Assembly: GCA_002414665.1 (NCBI GenBank)
Contig: DIAF01000027.1
Coordinates: forward strand, 1 to 64,000
Direction of reading: 5' to 3'
Length of the DNA: 64,000 nt
Origin: Halieaceae bacterium UBA5085
Lineage (GTDB): Bacteria > Pseudomonadota > Gammaproteobacteria > Pseudomonadales > Halieaceae
Shown here: one piece after another, positions 41,191 to 51,002 of the stretch
How the letters are laid out: each line of letters starts with the position of its first letter
Position numbering within the stretch: the first letter of the stretch is position 1
Program-made: the position numbers and the translations under genes
The notes under the pieces: model-generated
Databases searched by the model: none
What the model was told of the DNA's origin: nothing
What the model saw: the letters and a program-made list of their open reading frames with translations, nothing else

Positions 41191-43424
41191 CGCCGGCTGA
41201 CTCGTCGTGGTGCCCTGTTCTGGATGTGCGACAGATCGAGGCTCTGGTGAGTGGTCAGCACACTGACAGCTTTGCGGTGCTGGGGTTACACGAACATCCG
41301 CGGGGCCGAGGTATGGTGGCGCGGGCGCTTTTGCCCTGGGCAGAGACGGTGACCATGATCGATAGAGTGACCGGGCAGGTGCTCGCCCCCTTGCAGCGCA
41401 TTCACGATGTGGGCCTGTTCGAGGCGGTTCTGGATGGCGCCAGGCCTTGTGTGGCCTACCGCTGGCGCGTGCAGACACACACCGGTGTCGTCGACGTCGA
41501 GGATCCTTACCGCTTTCTGCCTCAGGTTAGTGATGGTGATTTCTATTATTTTTGCGAAGGTACTGAAGAGTTCGCCTATCAGCGTTTCGGTGCTCACGCG
41601 CGCACCGTTGATGGGGTAGACGGGGTTCTGTTTACGCTCTGGGCTCCGTCAGCGCGAAGAGTCGCTGTTGTTGCCGACTTCAATGGCTGGGACGGGCGCC
41701 AGCATGCATTGCGCAGGCATCCAGCCTCCGGCGTCTGGGAAATCTTCATTCCCGGAGTCGCCGACCAGGCGCTCTACAAATACGAGGTGATGGCTGGGGA
41801 CGGCACAGTGTTGCCGCTGAAGGCGGATCCTTTTGCCCAGTCCATGCAGCATCCGCCGGAGACCGCCAGTCGGGTGCTGTTGCATGAGGGCGAGTATGTC
41901 TGGAACGATGACGTCTGGATGGCCTCCCGCACGGCGCAGCAGCAGCGACCGGTTGCGATTTACGAAGTCCACGCGGGTTCCTGGCGGCGACGGGAGAGTG
42001 AGGGTGGTCGATATCTCAGCTATCTGGAGTTGGCGGACGAGCTGATTCCCTATGTGCTCGAACTGGGGTTCACCCATATCCAGCTGATGCCGATCAGCGA
42101 ATATCCGTTTGATGGCTCCTGGGGTTACCAGCCGGTGGGTCTGTATGCGCCCTCAATCCGCTTCGGTACCCCGAACGAGTTCCGTTGCTTTGTCGACTGC
42201 TGTCACCAGGCTGGACTTGGTGTACTGCTGGATTGGGTTCCCGGCCACTTTCCCACTGATCCCCACGGCCTCGGGCGTTTCGATGGAACCGCGCTATATG
42301 AACATGAAGATCCCCGCAGGGGTTTTCATCCGGACTGGAATACGCTGATCTACAACTACGGGCGGCGTGAGGTGGTCAGTTTCCTGCTCAGCAACGCCAA
42401 CTACTGGCTCTCGGAATACCACCTGGACGGCTTGCGGGTCGATGCCGTGGCGTCGATGCTGTACCTCGACTACAGCCGCAAGGCTGGCGAGTGGCTGCCC
42501 AATGAGCAGGGAGGGCGCGAAAACCTGGAGGCCATCCGCCTGCTGCAACGAGTGAACGAGCGAGTCCACGCGCGCCATCCAGGGGTGATGATGGTGGCAG
42601 AAGAGTCCACGGCCTGGCCCGGTGTGTCCCGGCCCGTCCACGACGGCGGTCTGGGCTTCGGTTTCAAGTGGAACATGGGTTGGATGAACGACAGCCTGCG
42701 CTACATGGCAAGGGACCCGATCCACCGCCGCTATCACCACGACGAGCTGACCTTCAGTATGGTTTACGCTTGGGATGAGAACTTTGTGCTGTGCCTGAGT
42801 CATGACGAGGTGGTGCACGGCAAGGGTGCGCTGCTGGGCAAAATGCCCGGGGATGAATGGCAACGGTTCGCCAATCTTCGTGCCTACCTGGGATTCATGT
42901 GGGGTCATCCCGGCAAAAAGCTGCTGTTCATGGGCAACGAATTCGCCCAGTGCCGGGAGTGGAACCACGACCGCGGACTGGACTGGGCGCTACTGGAACA
43001 GGCGCCACATCGAGGCATGCAGCGTTTGGTGGGCGATCTGAACCGGCTCTATCGAAACGTGCCCGCGCTCTACGAGAAGGATTGTGAACCCGGTGGTTTC
43101 CAGTGGCTGCAGGCAGATCGCAAGGCGGTGTCGGTGTACGCCTGGCTGCGCTGGGGACACGCCCAGCGTCCGCGACTGCTGGTGATATCCAACTTTACTC
43201 CACAGGTCCACCACCGCTACCGGGTTGGGGTGCCTGACCCAGGTTGGTATCGGGAATGCATCAATACCGACGCCCATCATTACGGTGGCAGTGGTCAGGG
43301 CAACCTGGGTGGGGTGGAAGCGGTCCCCGGGGCCTGCGATGGTTACCCCTGGACGCTCACCCTGACCGTGCCGCCACTGGCTACCCTGATGCTGTTACTG
43401 GATGATACGGAGCCCGGGCAATGA
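41187..43424 (+). CDS. glgB: 1,4-Alpha-glucan branching enzyme
   Basis: A 745-residue GH13 enzyme making alpha-1,6 branches in glycogen. It has the full two-module N-terminus of the long E. coli-type enzyme (CBM48 around 145-215, TLWAPSARRVAVVADFNGWD). The barrel carries the nucleophile Asp419 in GLRVDAVASMLY, Glu472 in MVAEESTAWPG and the stabiliser in CLSHDEVVHGK. ATG 41187 overlaps the malQ stop and the TGA overlaps the glgX ATG. Secure family assignment. Confidence 0.96.
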   Translation: MTPADSSWCPVLDVRQIEALVSGQHTDSFAVLGLHEHPRGRGMVARALLPWAETVTMIDRVTGQVLAPLQRIHDVGLFEAVLDGARPCVAYRWRVQTHTGVVDVEDPYRFLPQVSDGDFYYFCEGTEEFAYQRFGAHARTVDGVDGVLFTLWAPSARRVAVVADFNGWDGRQHALRRHPASGVWEIFIPGVADQALYKYEVMAGDGTVLPLKADPFAQSMQHPPETASRVLLHEGEYVWNDDVWMASRTAQQQRPVAIYEVHAGSWRRRESEGGRYLSYLELADELIPYVLELGFTHIQLMPISEYPFDGSWGYQPVGLYAPSIRFGTPNEFRCFVDCCHQAGLGVLLDWVPGHFPTDPHGLGRFDGTALYEHEDPRRGFHPDWNTLIYNYGRREVVSFLLSNANYWLSEYHLDGLRVDAVASMLYLDYSRKAGEWLPNEQGGRENLEAIRLLQRVNERVHARHPGVMMVAEESTAWPGVSRPVHDGGLGFGFKWNMGWMNDSLRYMARDPIHRRYHHDELTFSMVYAWDENFVLCLSHDEVVHGKGALLGKMPGDEWQRFANLRAYLGFMWGHPGKKLLFMGNEFAQCREWNHDRGLDWALLEQAPHRGMQRLVGDLNRLYRNVPALYEKDCEPGGFQWLQADRKAVSVYAWLRWGHAQRPRLLVISNFTPQVHHRYRVGVPDPGWYRECINTDAHHYGGSGQGNLGGVEAVPGACDGYPWTLTLTVPPLATLMLLLDDTEPGQ

Positions 43425-45550
43425 AGATATTGGCGGGTGAGCCACGTCCCTTGGGCGCGACTTTCGACGGTCAGGGTACCAACTTTGCCCTGTTTTCGGC
43501 GCATGCGACCGCCGTTGAGCTGTGCCTTTACGACCCTGCAGGGAAACGTGAGATCGAGCGTCTTACCCTGCCAGAGCGCACCCACGACATCTGGCACGGC
43601 TATGTGCCGGAGGTACATCCGGGCACCTGCTATGGTTATCGTGTGCATGGTCCGTTTGACCCTCATGCAGGCCACCGCTTCAATCCCCACAAGCTGTTGT
43701 TGGACCCGTATGCTCCGCGGCTGGCAGGCCGCTTCAGTTGGCACGATGCGCACTTTGCCTACCCGCGTGATGACAGTGCGCAGGACCTCGCCTATGACAG
43801 ACGCGACAATGCGCCTTGGGTCCCGAAGGCGGTGGTCTGTGAACGTAGCGACCCATGCAGGGAGACACTTACTCCTCTAGTGCCCTGGCGCAAGGCCGTA
43901 ATCTACGAAACCCATGTGCGCGGCTTCACCCTGCGTCATCCCGAGGTTCCTGAGGCTCTGCGTGGCACCTTCGCAGGGTTGTCGCAGCCTGCGGTTATCC
44001 GTTACCTCAAAGCGTTGGGTATTACCTCGGTCGAGCTTTTGCCCGTGCATGCTTTCATTGATGAGTACCATCTGTATGAAAAGGGGCTGAGCAACTACTG
44101 GGGTTACAACACCCTTTCATTCTTCGCACCACACCCGGCCTACCTGAGCGGCAATGGCATCCATGAATTCCGCACAATGGTGGACCGGTTTCACCAGGCG
44201 GGGCTGGAGGTGATTCTGGATGTGGTATTCAACCACAGCTGCGAAGGCAATCATCTGGGGCCGACCCTCAGTTTTCGCGGGATCGACAATTTCTCCTATT
44301 ACCAGCTGCTTCCCAGCGACCGCCGTTTCTACGTCAATGACACCGGTTGCGGAAACACACTCAACATACGCCACCCGCGCGTGATGCAGCTCGTTACCGA
44401 CAGTCTGCGCTACTGGGCAGGCACTATGGGTGTTGACGGCTTCCGCTTTGATCTCGCCACGGTGCTGGGGCGCACCGAGCAGGGGTTCGACAGCGCCGCG
44501 ACCTTTTTCCAGGTGCTCTCACAGGATCCTTTGCTGTCCTCCTGCAAGTTGATCGCGGAACCCTGGGACGTAGGGCCAGGCGGCTACCAGCTGGGTCGTT
44601 TCCCGGCGAACTGGAGTGAGTGGAACGATCGCTATCGGGATACCGTACGGCGTTACTGGCGCGGTGACAGCGGCCAGCTGCCGGAGCTGGCACGGCGTCT
44701 GCACGGCTCGGGCGATATCTTCGAACACGCTGGCCGACGACCACGCGCCAGCATAAACTTCGTTACCAGTCATGATGGCTTTACCCTGCGTGACCTGGTC
44801 ACTTATAACCGCCGCCACAACGAGGCCAATGGCGAGGACAACAATGACGGTCACCGGGAAAATCATAGCGACAACCAGGGCGTCGAGGGTCCCAGCGAAG
44901 ACCTCGCTGTGGAGGCGTTGCGACGGCGGTTGCAGCGCAACTTCCTCGCTACACTCGCGGTGTCTCAGGGGGTCCCAATGCTGCTGGCGGGGGATGAACG
45001 CGGCCGCAGCCAGCAGGGCAATAACAATGCCTATTGCCAGGACAATGAACTCAACTGGATGAACTGGGACGATAGTGAGCGCGACGCCGCTGAGTTGGTG
45101 GCGTTTACTCGCAAGCTGCTGGACCTGCGACGGCAGTTTTCCGTGTTGCAGGCCTTTGAATACCGACACCGGCCCAATGCTCCCCTGGATGACGGAATCC
45201 AGTGGTTGAATGGGGACGGCCGCCTGATGCGGGATGAGCACTGGCACGAACATCGCAACCAGCTGCTGGGCTATTTGCTGACGGAAAAGCCTGATGATGA
45301 AACCGGCGAGTCCCGCTGCCTGCTGGTAATTTTCAATGCCGCCCGCGAGGAAAACAGTTTTACCCTGCCCGCGATTGCGACCCCTGGCTGGCGGCTGGTG
45401 GTGGACACCGCAGATCCCGATGCATTGCACGGGGCGGAGGCGCCCTGCCTGCCGGCACCTGTTACCGTGATTCTGGCCGCCTGTTCACTACAGATACTCA
45501 CCAATTGCACGGTCGATGACAGCCCGGGGATGGTTCCGCCATCGCCATGA
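43421..45550 (+). CDS. glgX: Glycogen debranching enzyme GlgX
   Basis: A 709-residue GH13 isoamylase-type enzyme removing short branches left after phosphorylase action. The CBM48 start FDGQGTNFALFSAHATAVEL is followed by the barrel with VIYETHVRGFTLRHP, nucleophile Asp in GFRFDLATVLGR, Glu in LIAEPWDVGPGGYQ and Asp in FVTSHDGFTLRDL. Length and motifs are standard. It overlaps glgB by four bases and precedes glgP by 22, so debranching and phosphorolysis are coupled. Confidence 0.96.
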   Translation: MKILAGEPRPLGATFDGQGTNFALFSAHATAVELCLYDPAGKREIERLTLPERTHDIWHGYVPEVHPGTCYGYRVHGPFDPHAGHRFNPHKLLLDPYAPRLAGRFSWHDAHFAYPRDDSAQDLAYDRRDNAPWVPKAVVCERSDPCRETLTPLVPWRKAVIYETHVRGFTLRHPEVPEALRGTFAGLSQPAVIRYLKALGITSVELLPVHAFIDEYHLYEKGLSNYWGYNTLSFFAPHPAYLSGNGIHEFRTMVDRFHQAGLEVILDVVFNHSCEGNHLGPTLSFRGIDNFSYYQLLPSDRRFYVNDTGCGNTLNIRHPRVMQLVTDSLRYWAGTMGVDGFRFDLATVLGRTEQGFDSAATFFQVLSQDPLLSSCKLIAEPWDVGPGGYQLGRFPANWSEWNDRYRDTVRRYWRGDSGQLPELARRLHGSGDIFEHAGRRPRASINFVTSHDGFTLRDLVTYNRRHNEANGEDNNDGHRENHSDNQGVEGPSEDLAVEALRRRLQRNFLATLAVSQGVPMLLAGDERGRSQQGNNNAYCQDNELNWMNWDDSERDAAELVAFTRKLLDLRRQFSVLQAFEYRHRPNAPLDDGIQWLNGDGRLMRDEHWHEHRNQLLGYLLTEKPDDETGESRCLLVIFNAAREENSFTLPAIATPGWRLVVDTADPDALHGAEAPCLPAPVTVILAACSLQILTNCTVDDSPGMVPPSP

Positions 45551-45572
45551 TAGCCACGGAGCGACACTGCCG

Positions 45573-48029
45573 ATGAACCAGAAACTGGCTCGCGCCCTCA
45601 AGGCCACCACGCTGGAAGAAGATCTGCTGCGCCACTACAGCCTCACCCTGGGGCGCGACGACGCTGGTAGCGACACGGTTTTCCACCTTTACCAGGCTTT
45701 GGCACTGACAGTGCGCGACCGGCTGGTGGCGCGCTGGCAGGACACCCGTGAGCGTTATCGTGAGCAGGGCTGCAAGACCATTAACTATCTGTCGCTGGAA
45801 TTTCTCATGGGCAGGACTCTGGGCAATGCATTGCTCAATCTCGATCTGGAGGGTCCGGTGCGTGAGGCATTGCAGTCCTGGGCTCGCGATCTTGAGCAGT
45901 TGCAGGAAGAGGAGGTTGATGCTGGCCTGGGCAATGGTGGTCTCGGTCGCCTCGCCGCGTGTTTTCTGGATAGCTGTGCGACTCTTCAGCTCCCGGTAAC
46001 TGGCTACGGCATACGTTATCAGTACGGGATGTTCCATCAGCGTATTGAAAATGGCTACCAGATAGAGGATCCGGATCGCTGGCTGCGCTTTGGCAATCCC
46101 TGGGAAATCGAATGTCCGGAGGCAACCCGGCGGATCCGGTTTTTCGGCCGCAGCGAACACTACCGTGATGCGGAGGGAGCCTGGCGCGTACGCTGGGCAG
46201 ATACCCGGGATGTGCTGGCGGTGCCTTATGATATTCCCGTGCCCGGGTACCGTAACGGCACAGTAAATACGCTGCGCTTGTGGAAGGCCGAGGCCACGGA
46301 CGAGTTTGATTTTAACGAATTCAATGCGGGGAGCTACACCGATGCGGTTGCCGCCAAGAACGAGGCGGAACAGATCACTATGGTGCTGTATCCGAACGAT
46401 GCCAGCGAGCAGGGCAAAAGTCTGCGCCTGCGCCAGCAGTACTTTCTTGCATCCGCGAGCCTGCAGGACGTGCTCACGCGCTGGGTTGCAGCTCGGGGCG
46501 AGGATTTCAGCGGATTCGCCCGTTGTAACGGTTTCCAGCTTAATGACACTCACCCCACCATCGCCATCGCCGAGCTGATGAGGTTGCTGATGGATGAACA
46601 TGGCCTCGGCTGGAACGATGCCTGGAGCATCACTAACAGCACCATGGCTTATACCAACCATACCCTGTTGCCGGAGGCACTGGAGAAGTGGCCGGTGAGT
46701 TTGTTCGGGGAGCTGTTTCCGCGCTTGCTGGAAATTATTTATGAGATCAATGCCCGCTTCCTGTCGCGGGTCGCGGACCGCTGGCCCGGTGATACCGAAC
46801 GTCAGGCGCGCATGTCGATGGTGGAGGAGGGGCCTGAGCCGATGTTGCGCATGGCCTTCCTTGGAATCGTTGGCAGTCACTCCGTGAATGGCGTAGCGGC
46901 CCTGCATACCCGACTGCTGACGGAAGGTCTGTTTCGGGACTTTCATGAGCTGATGCCAGGAAAATTCAACAACAAGACCAACGGAGTGACCCCCCGTCGT
47001 TGGCTCGCGGAGTGTAACCCGGGTCTGGCGGGCCTGCTCCATGAAACCCTGGGTCCGGGTTGGGTGACCGATCTGGAGCAGTTGCAGGCGCTGGCACCGC
47101 TGGCGGACGACAGTAATTTTGCCCGGCGTTTCATGACCATCCGGCGCAATAACAAGGCAGCCCTGGCGCGCATGGTGAAGGAACGATGCAACGTGTCTTT
47201 TGCGACAGACATGCTGTTTGATGTGCAGGTCAAACGCATACACGAGTACAAGCGTCAGCTGCTCAACATCCTGCATGTGATGCATCTCTATGAGCGCGTG
47301 CTGAGTGGCGAAACCGCGAACCTTCAGCCGCGTTGTGTACTATTCGGCGGCAAGGCCGCGCCCGGTTACGCGATGGCCAAGTTGATTATCAAGCTGATCA
47401 ACAACGTGGCTACTGTGGTGAACCGTGACCCGCGGCTGCATGACTGGTTACGTGTGGCGTTCCTGCCCGACTACCAGGTGACGGCGATGGAGATCATCTG
47501 TCCGGGTACCGACCTGTCGGAGCAGATATCCACTGCGGGCAAGGAGGCCTCGGGTACTGGCAACATGAAGTTCATGATGAACGGCGCGATTACCATTGGC
47601 ACACTGGATGGCGCCAATATCGAAATTCGCGAGGCGGTGGGAGAGGACAATTTTTTCCTCTTCGGCCTGACTGCGGAGGAGGTGGAAGCACGGCACAGGA
47701 ATTATGATCCCGTGTCATCGATAGCCGCTGATGACGATCTCGCCAGGGTCATGCAGCTGCTCGACAGTGGCCACTTCAATTTACTGGAATCAGGTATATT
47801 CGCTCCAGTCGCGGACGCGATTCGCAGCCGCACCGATCCCTGGATGATTGCAGCGGACTTCCGCAGCTATGTGGATGCGCAACAGCGGGTGAGTGACTGC
47901 TACCGTAACCCCGCATTGTGGGCTCGCAAAAGCATTCTCAATACCGCCGCGAGCGGTCGCTTTTCCAGTGATCGTACTATCAGCGAGTATGCTGATGAGA
48001 TATGGTTTGCAGAACCGGCTGTTTGGTAA
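45573..48029 (+). CDS. glgP: Glycogen/maltodextrin phosphorylase
   Basis: An 818-residue GT35 enzyme releasing glucose-1-phosphate from glycogen ends. Signatures include CKTINYLSLEFLMGRTLGN, EVDAGLGNGGLGRLAACFLD and the PLP-lysine region EASGTGNMKFMMNGAITIG. The ATG at 45573 gives the usual N-terminus. The length is that of an unregulated bacterial enzyme. It may act on glycogen and on maltodextrins passed on by MalQ. Confidence 0.96.
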   Translation: MNQKLARALKATTLEEDLLRHYSLTLGRDDAGSDTVFHLYQALALTVRDRLVARWQDTRERYREQGCKTINYLSLEFLMGRTLGNALLNLDLEGPVREALQSWARDLEQLQEEEVDAGLGNGGLGRLAACFLDSCATLQLPVTGYGIRYQYGMFHQRIENGYQIEDPDRWLRFGNPWEIECPEATRRIRFFGRSEHYRDAEGAWRVRWADTRDVLAVPYDIPVPGYRNGTVNTLRLWKAEATDEFDFNEFNAGSYTDAVAAKNEAEQITMVLYPNDASEQGKSLRLRQQYFLASASLQDVLTRWVAARGEDFSGFARCNGFQLNDTHPTIAIAELMRLLMDEHGLGWNDAWSITNSTMAYTNHTLLPEALEKWPVSLFGELFPRLLEIIYEINARFLSRVADRWPGDTERQARMSMVEEGPEPMLRMAFLGIVGSHSVNGVAALHTRLLTEGLFRDFHELMPGKFNNKTNGVTPRRWLAECNPGLAGLLHETLGPGWVTDLEQLQALAPLADDSNFARRFMTIRRNNKAALARMVKERCNVSFATDMLFDVQVKRIHEYKRQLLNILHVMHLYERVLSGETANLQPRCVLFGGKAAPGYAMAKLIIKLINNVATVVNRDPRLHDWLRVAFLPDYQVTAMEIICPGTDLSEQISTAGKEASGTGNMKFMMNGAITIGTLDGANIEIREAVGEDNFFLFGLTAEEVEARHRNYDPVSSIAADDDLARVMQLLDSGHFNLLESGIFAPVADAIRSRTDPWMIAADFRSYVDAQQRVSDCYRNPALWARKSILNTAASGRFSSDRTISEYADEIWFAEPAVW

Positions 48030-48071
48030 AGCGTCGCTGGGTGGTGTAGTTGTTGTCGAAGGAGAGTGAGC

Positions 48072-49343
48072 ATGGAAGACGACCAGAACCCCCGCTATGT
48101 GAGTCGTCTCACCCGGGATACCATGGCACTGGTACTTGCCGGCGGGCGCGGCTCACGGCTGTACGAGCTGACGAACTGGCGCGCCAAGCCTGCACTGTAT
48201 TTTGGTGGCAAGTACCGCATCATCGATTTTCCCCTGTCCAATTGTGTCAATTCCGGGATACGCCGCATCGGCGTATTGACCCAGTACAAGGCCCACTCTC
48301 TGGTGCGACACCTGGTGCGGGGCTGGAGTCATTTCAAGAAAGAGCTGGGCGAGTACGTGGAAATCCTGCCTGCTTCGCAGCGCTATTCGGACGACTGGTA
48401 CCAGGGTACGGCTGATGCCATCTATCAAAACCTGGATATTATCCGTGCCGAAATGCCAAAGTATGTGATGATCCTTTCCGGGGATCACATTTACAAAATG
48501 GACTACGGACCCATGCTGGTTGCTCACGTTGAGTCCGGAGCGGACATGACGGTCTGTTGCCTGGAGGTCCCTGTTGGGGAAGCGGCAAGTGCCTTCGGCG
48601 TTATGCAGGTGGACTCGAATAACCGGATAACCGGGTTCCAGGAAAAACCGCCCCACCCGGCGGAAATCCCGGGTAAACCGGGACTCACCCTGGCGTCAAT
48701 GGGCAACTATATTTTCAACACGGAGTTCCTCTTTGATCGTCTGATCAGGGATGCAGCCAATCTGGAGTCCTCGCACGATTTTGGCAACGATATTATTCCG
48801 GACATGTTGAAAAGCGCTTACCTGCACGCCTATCCCTTCCGAGACTCCAAGACCGGTGGCAAGGCCTATTGGCGCGATGTCGGTACACTGGATTCTTTCT
48901 GGACAGCCAATATGGAGCTTGTCGCCACTTCTCCATTGCTCAACCTGTACGAGAAAGACTGGCCCGTATGGACCTATCAGGAGCAGTCGCCTCCCGCGAA
49001 ATTTGTATTTAACCGCGATGATCGCCGCGGAAGCGCGGTCGATTCTATGGTTTCAGGCGGCTGTATTGTATCGGGTAGTCAGGTCAGCAACACGGTCCTG
49101 TTCTCCGATGTCCGGGTCAACTCCTACTCGACAATCGACAAGTCGGTCATCCTGCCTCAGGTCGAAGTAGGTCGAAATGTCAGGATGCGGAACGCGATCG
49201 TCGATCGCGGTTGCGTGATTCCCAAGGGGATGATTATTGGGCACGATGCAGCGCAGGATCGCGCCAATGGGTTTCGGGTCACCGACAGCGGTGTGGTCCT
49301 GGTCACCCGCGGCATGCTGGGGCAGCCCGAAGGGTATGCCTGA
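48072..49343 (+). CDS. glgC: Glucose-1-phosphate adenylyltransferase
   Basis: A 423-residue ADP-glucose pyrophosphorylase, the committed step of glycogen synthesis and usually the allosterically controlled one. Motifs are ALVLAGGRGSRLYELTNWRA, YRIIDFPLSNCVNSG, ILSGDHIYKMDYG and the C-terminal left-handed beta-helix (SYSTIDKSVILPQVEVGRN). ATG 48072 is chosen because AGGAG lies seven bases upstream; the GTG two codons earlier lies inside that site. A terminator-like hairpin covers its last codons. Confidence 0.96.
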   Translation: MEDDQNPRYVSRLTRDTMALVLAGGRGSRLYELTNWRAKPALYFGGKYRIIDFPLSNCVNSGIRRIGVLTQYKAHSLVRHLVRGWSHFKKELGEYVEILPASQRYSDDWYQGTADAIYQNLDIIRAEMPKYVMILSGDHIYKMDYGPMLVAHVESGADMTVCCLEVPVGEAASAFGVMQVDSNNRITGFQEKPPHPAEIPGKPGLTLASMGNYIFNTEFLFDRLIRDAANLESSHDFGNDIIPDMLKSAYLHAYPFRDSKTGGKAYWRDVGTLDSFWTANMELVATSPLLNLYEKDWPVWTYQEQSPPAKFVFNRDDRRGSAVDSMVSGGCIVSGSQVSNTVLFSDVRVNSYSTIDKSVILPQVEVGRNVRMRNAIVDRGCVIPKGMIIGHDAAQDRANGFRVTDSGVVLVTRGMLGQPEGYA

Positions 49344-49354
49344 TCGTTTTTTTT
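49311..49354 (+). terminator. Terminator-like hairpin between glgC and pgm
   Basis: GGCATGC (49311-49317) pairs with GTATGCC (49334-49340) in seven base pairs including one G-U, spanning the end of glgC. The stop codon and three bases follow, then eight T residues (49347-49354). The six-base gap before the T-run is longer than ideal, so partial termination is more likely than a full stop. It would lower pgm-glgA transcription relative to glgC. Confidence 0.45.
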
Positions 49355-49367
49355 CTAAGGATAGTAA

Positions 49368-51002
49368 ATGTCAGTAGTCAGGGTTAATACCCAGCCGCAG
49401 GTGGGGCAAAACCCAGGCACCTCAGGCCTGCGCAAGACCGTTAAGGAATTCAGCCGCCCGCATTATCTGGAGGCTTTTGTCCAGTCCATATTCGACGCCC
49501 TCGGTGGCTGCAGCGGCAAGTCACTGCTGCTGGGCGGCGACGGGCGCTACTACAACCGGCATGCGGCCCAGGTTGTCCTGCGCATGGCGGCCGCCAACGG
49601 TTGTCGTCGTGTGCTGGTGGCGCGTGGAGGCCTTTTGTCGACGCCCGCGGCCTCCTGCGTCATCCGCAAACATGGTCTGGATGGCGGGGTCGTGCTGTCT
49701 GCTAGCCACAACCCCGGCGGTCCGGAGGGCGATTTTGGCATCAAGTTCAATGGTGCCAACGGTGGGCCGGCTTCGGAATCGGTAACGGCGGCCATCTTCG
49801 CTGCCAGTCAACGTATCGATCACTATCTGACAATGGAAACAGCGGATATTGATCTGGACCGCTTGGGAACAGTGCGTCTGGGTGGAACTGAGATTGAAGT
49901 CATTGATCCGGTAGCAGACTACGCGGACATGATGGAATCGCTGTTTGACTTTCCCAAGATCGCTGCCCTGTTGGGCCATCGGCGTTTTCGTGTTTGTTTC
50001 GATGCCATGCATGCAATCACCGGTCCGTATGCGCTTGAAATTCTGGAGGAGCGACTCGGAGCGCCCACTGGAACAGTTATCAACGCGGTGCCGCTGGATG
50101 ACTTCGGCGGCGGTCACCCGGACCCGAATCTCGCGCATGCGAGCGATCTTGTAGCGCGCATGAATGGTGACGAGCCGCTGGCTTTCGGAGCGGCCTCCGA
50201 TGGCGATGGTGACCGCAACATGGTGCTGGGCAGCGGGGTGTTCATCAATCCCTGTGATTCACTGGCGATTTTGGCGGCCAATTCCACCGTGATTCCGGCC
50301 TACGCCGGGGGCCTTAAGGGTATCGCCCGCTCCATGCCCACCAGTCGTGCGGTAGACCGCGTCGCGGCCGGACTCGGTATTCCCTGCTTTGAAACACCCA
50401 CGGGTTGGAAGTTTTTTGGCAATTTGATGGATGCCGACAGAATAACCCTGTGTGGTGAGGAGAGTTTCGGTACTGGTTCCAGCCATATTCGGGAGAAGGA
50501 TGGCCTGTGGGCAGTACTGTTCTGGCTGAATCTGATTGCGGAATTGAACAAGCCCGCGCGCAGTATTCTCAGGGAGCACTGGCAACGCTACGGCAGGGAT
50601 TATTTCAGCCGTCACGACTATGAGCGCGTGGACGTGGAGAGGGCCGCTGCGTTGATGTCGTCATTGGAGCAGCAGTTGCCCGGTTTGCCCGGTCAGTCCT
50701 TTGCCGGCCATACCGTCAGCGCTGCCGATGACTTTTGCTACACGGATCCTGTAGACGGCAGCCTGAGTTCCGGGCACGGGTTGCGCATCCTGTTCGCAGA
50801 CGGTTCGCGTATTGTGTATCGGCTCTCCGGTACCGGCACGTCAGGCGCTACCCTGCGTGTTTACTATGATAGATATCAGCGCGATCCGTCTCTGCTCGAG
50901 TTGGCACCGCAGAAGGCCCTGGCTTCGCTGATTGCGGCCGGTGATGAATTGGCGGGAGTCAGCCGTTTGCTCGGTCGCCATGGGCCAGATGTAATTACGT
51001 GA
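49368..51002 (+). CDS. pgm: Phosphoglucomutase (alpha-D-glucose phosphate-specific)
   Basis: A 544-residue alpha-D-phosphohexomutase interconverting glucose-1- and glucose-6-phosphate. The phosphoserine loop is VLSASHNPGGPEGDFGIKFN, the metal loop is ASDGDGDRN and the sugar loop is CGEESFGTGSSHIREKDG, matching the eukaryote-like short Pgm. AAGGA lies six bases before ATG 49368. It links the operon to glycolysis in both directions. Its stop overlaps the glgA GTG. Confidence 0.96.
   Translation: MSVVRVNTQPQVGQNPGTSGLRKTVKEFSRPHYLEAFVQSIFDALGGCSGKSLLLGGDGRYYNRHAAQVVLRMAAANGCRRVLVARGGLLSTPAASCVIRKHGLDGGVVLSASHNPGGPEGDFGIKFNGANGGPASESVTAAIFAASQRIDHYLTMETADIDLDRLGTVRLGGTEIEVIDPVADYADMMESLFDFPKIAALLGHRRFRVCFDAMHAITGPYALEILEERLGAPTGTVINAVPLDDFGGGHPDPNLAHASDLVARMNGDEPLAFGAASDGDGDRNMVLGSGVFINPCDSLAILAANSTVIPAYAGGLKGIARSMPTSRAVDRVAAGLGIPCFETPTGWKFFGNLMDADRITLCGEESFGTGSSHIREKDGLWAVLFWLNLIAELNKPARSILREHWQRYGRDYFSRHDYERVDVERAAALMSSLEQQLPGLPGQSFAGHTVSAADDFCYTDPVDGSLSSGHGLRILFADGSRIVYRLSGTGTSGATLRVYYDRYQRDPSLLELAPQKALASLIAAGDELAGVSRLLGRHGPDVIT

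Noticed and set aside
45498..47285. A 595-codon minus-strand frame opposite glgP
   Set aside because: glgP is complete on the plus strand with all motifs. The antisense frame has no domain and no ribosome-binding site.
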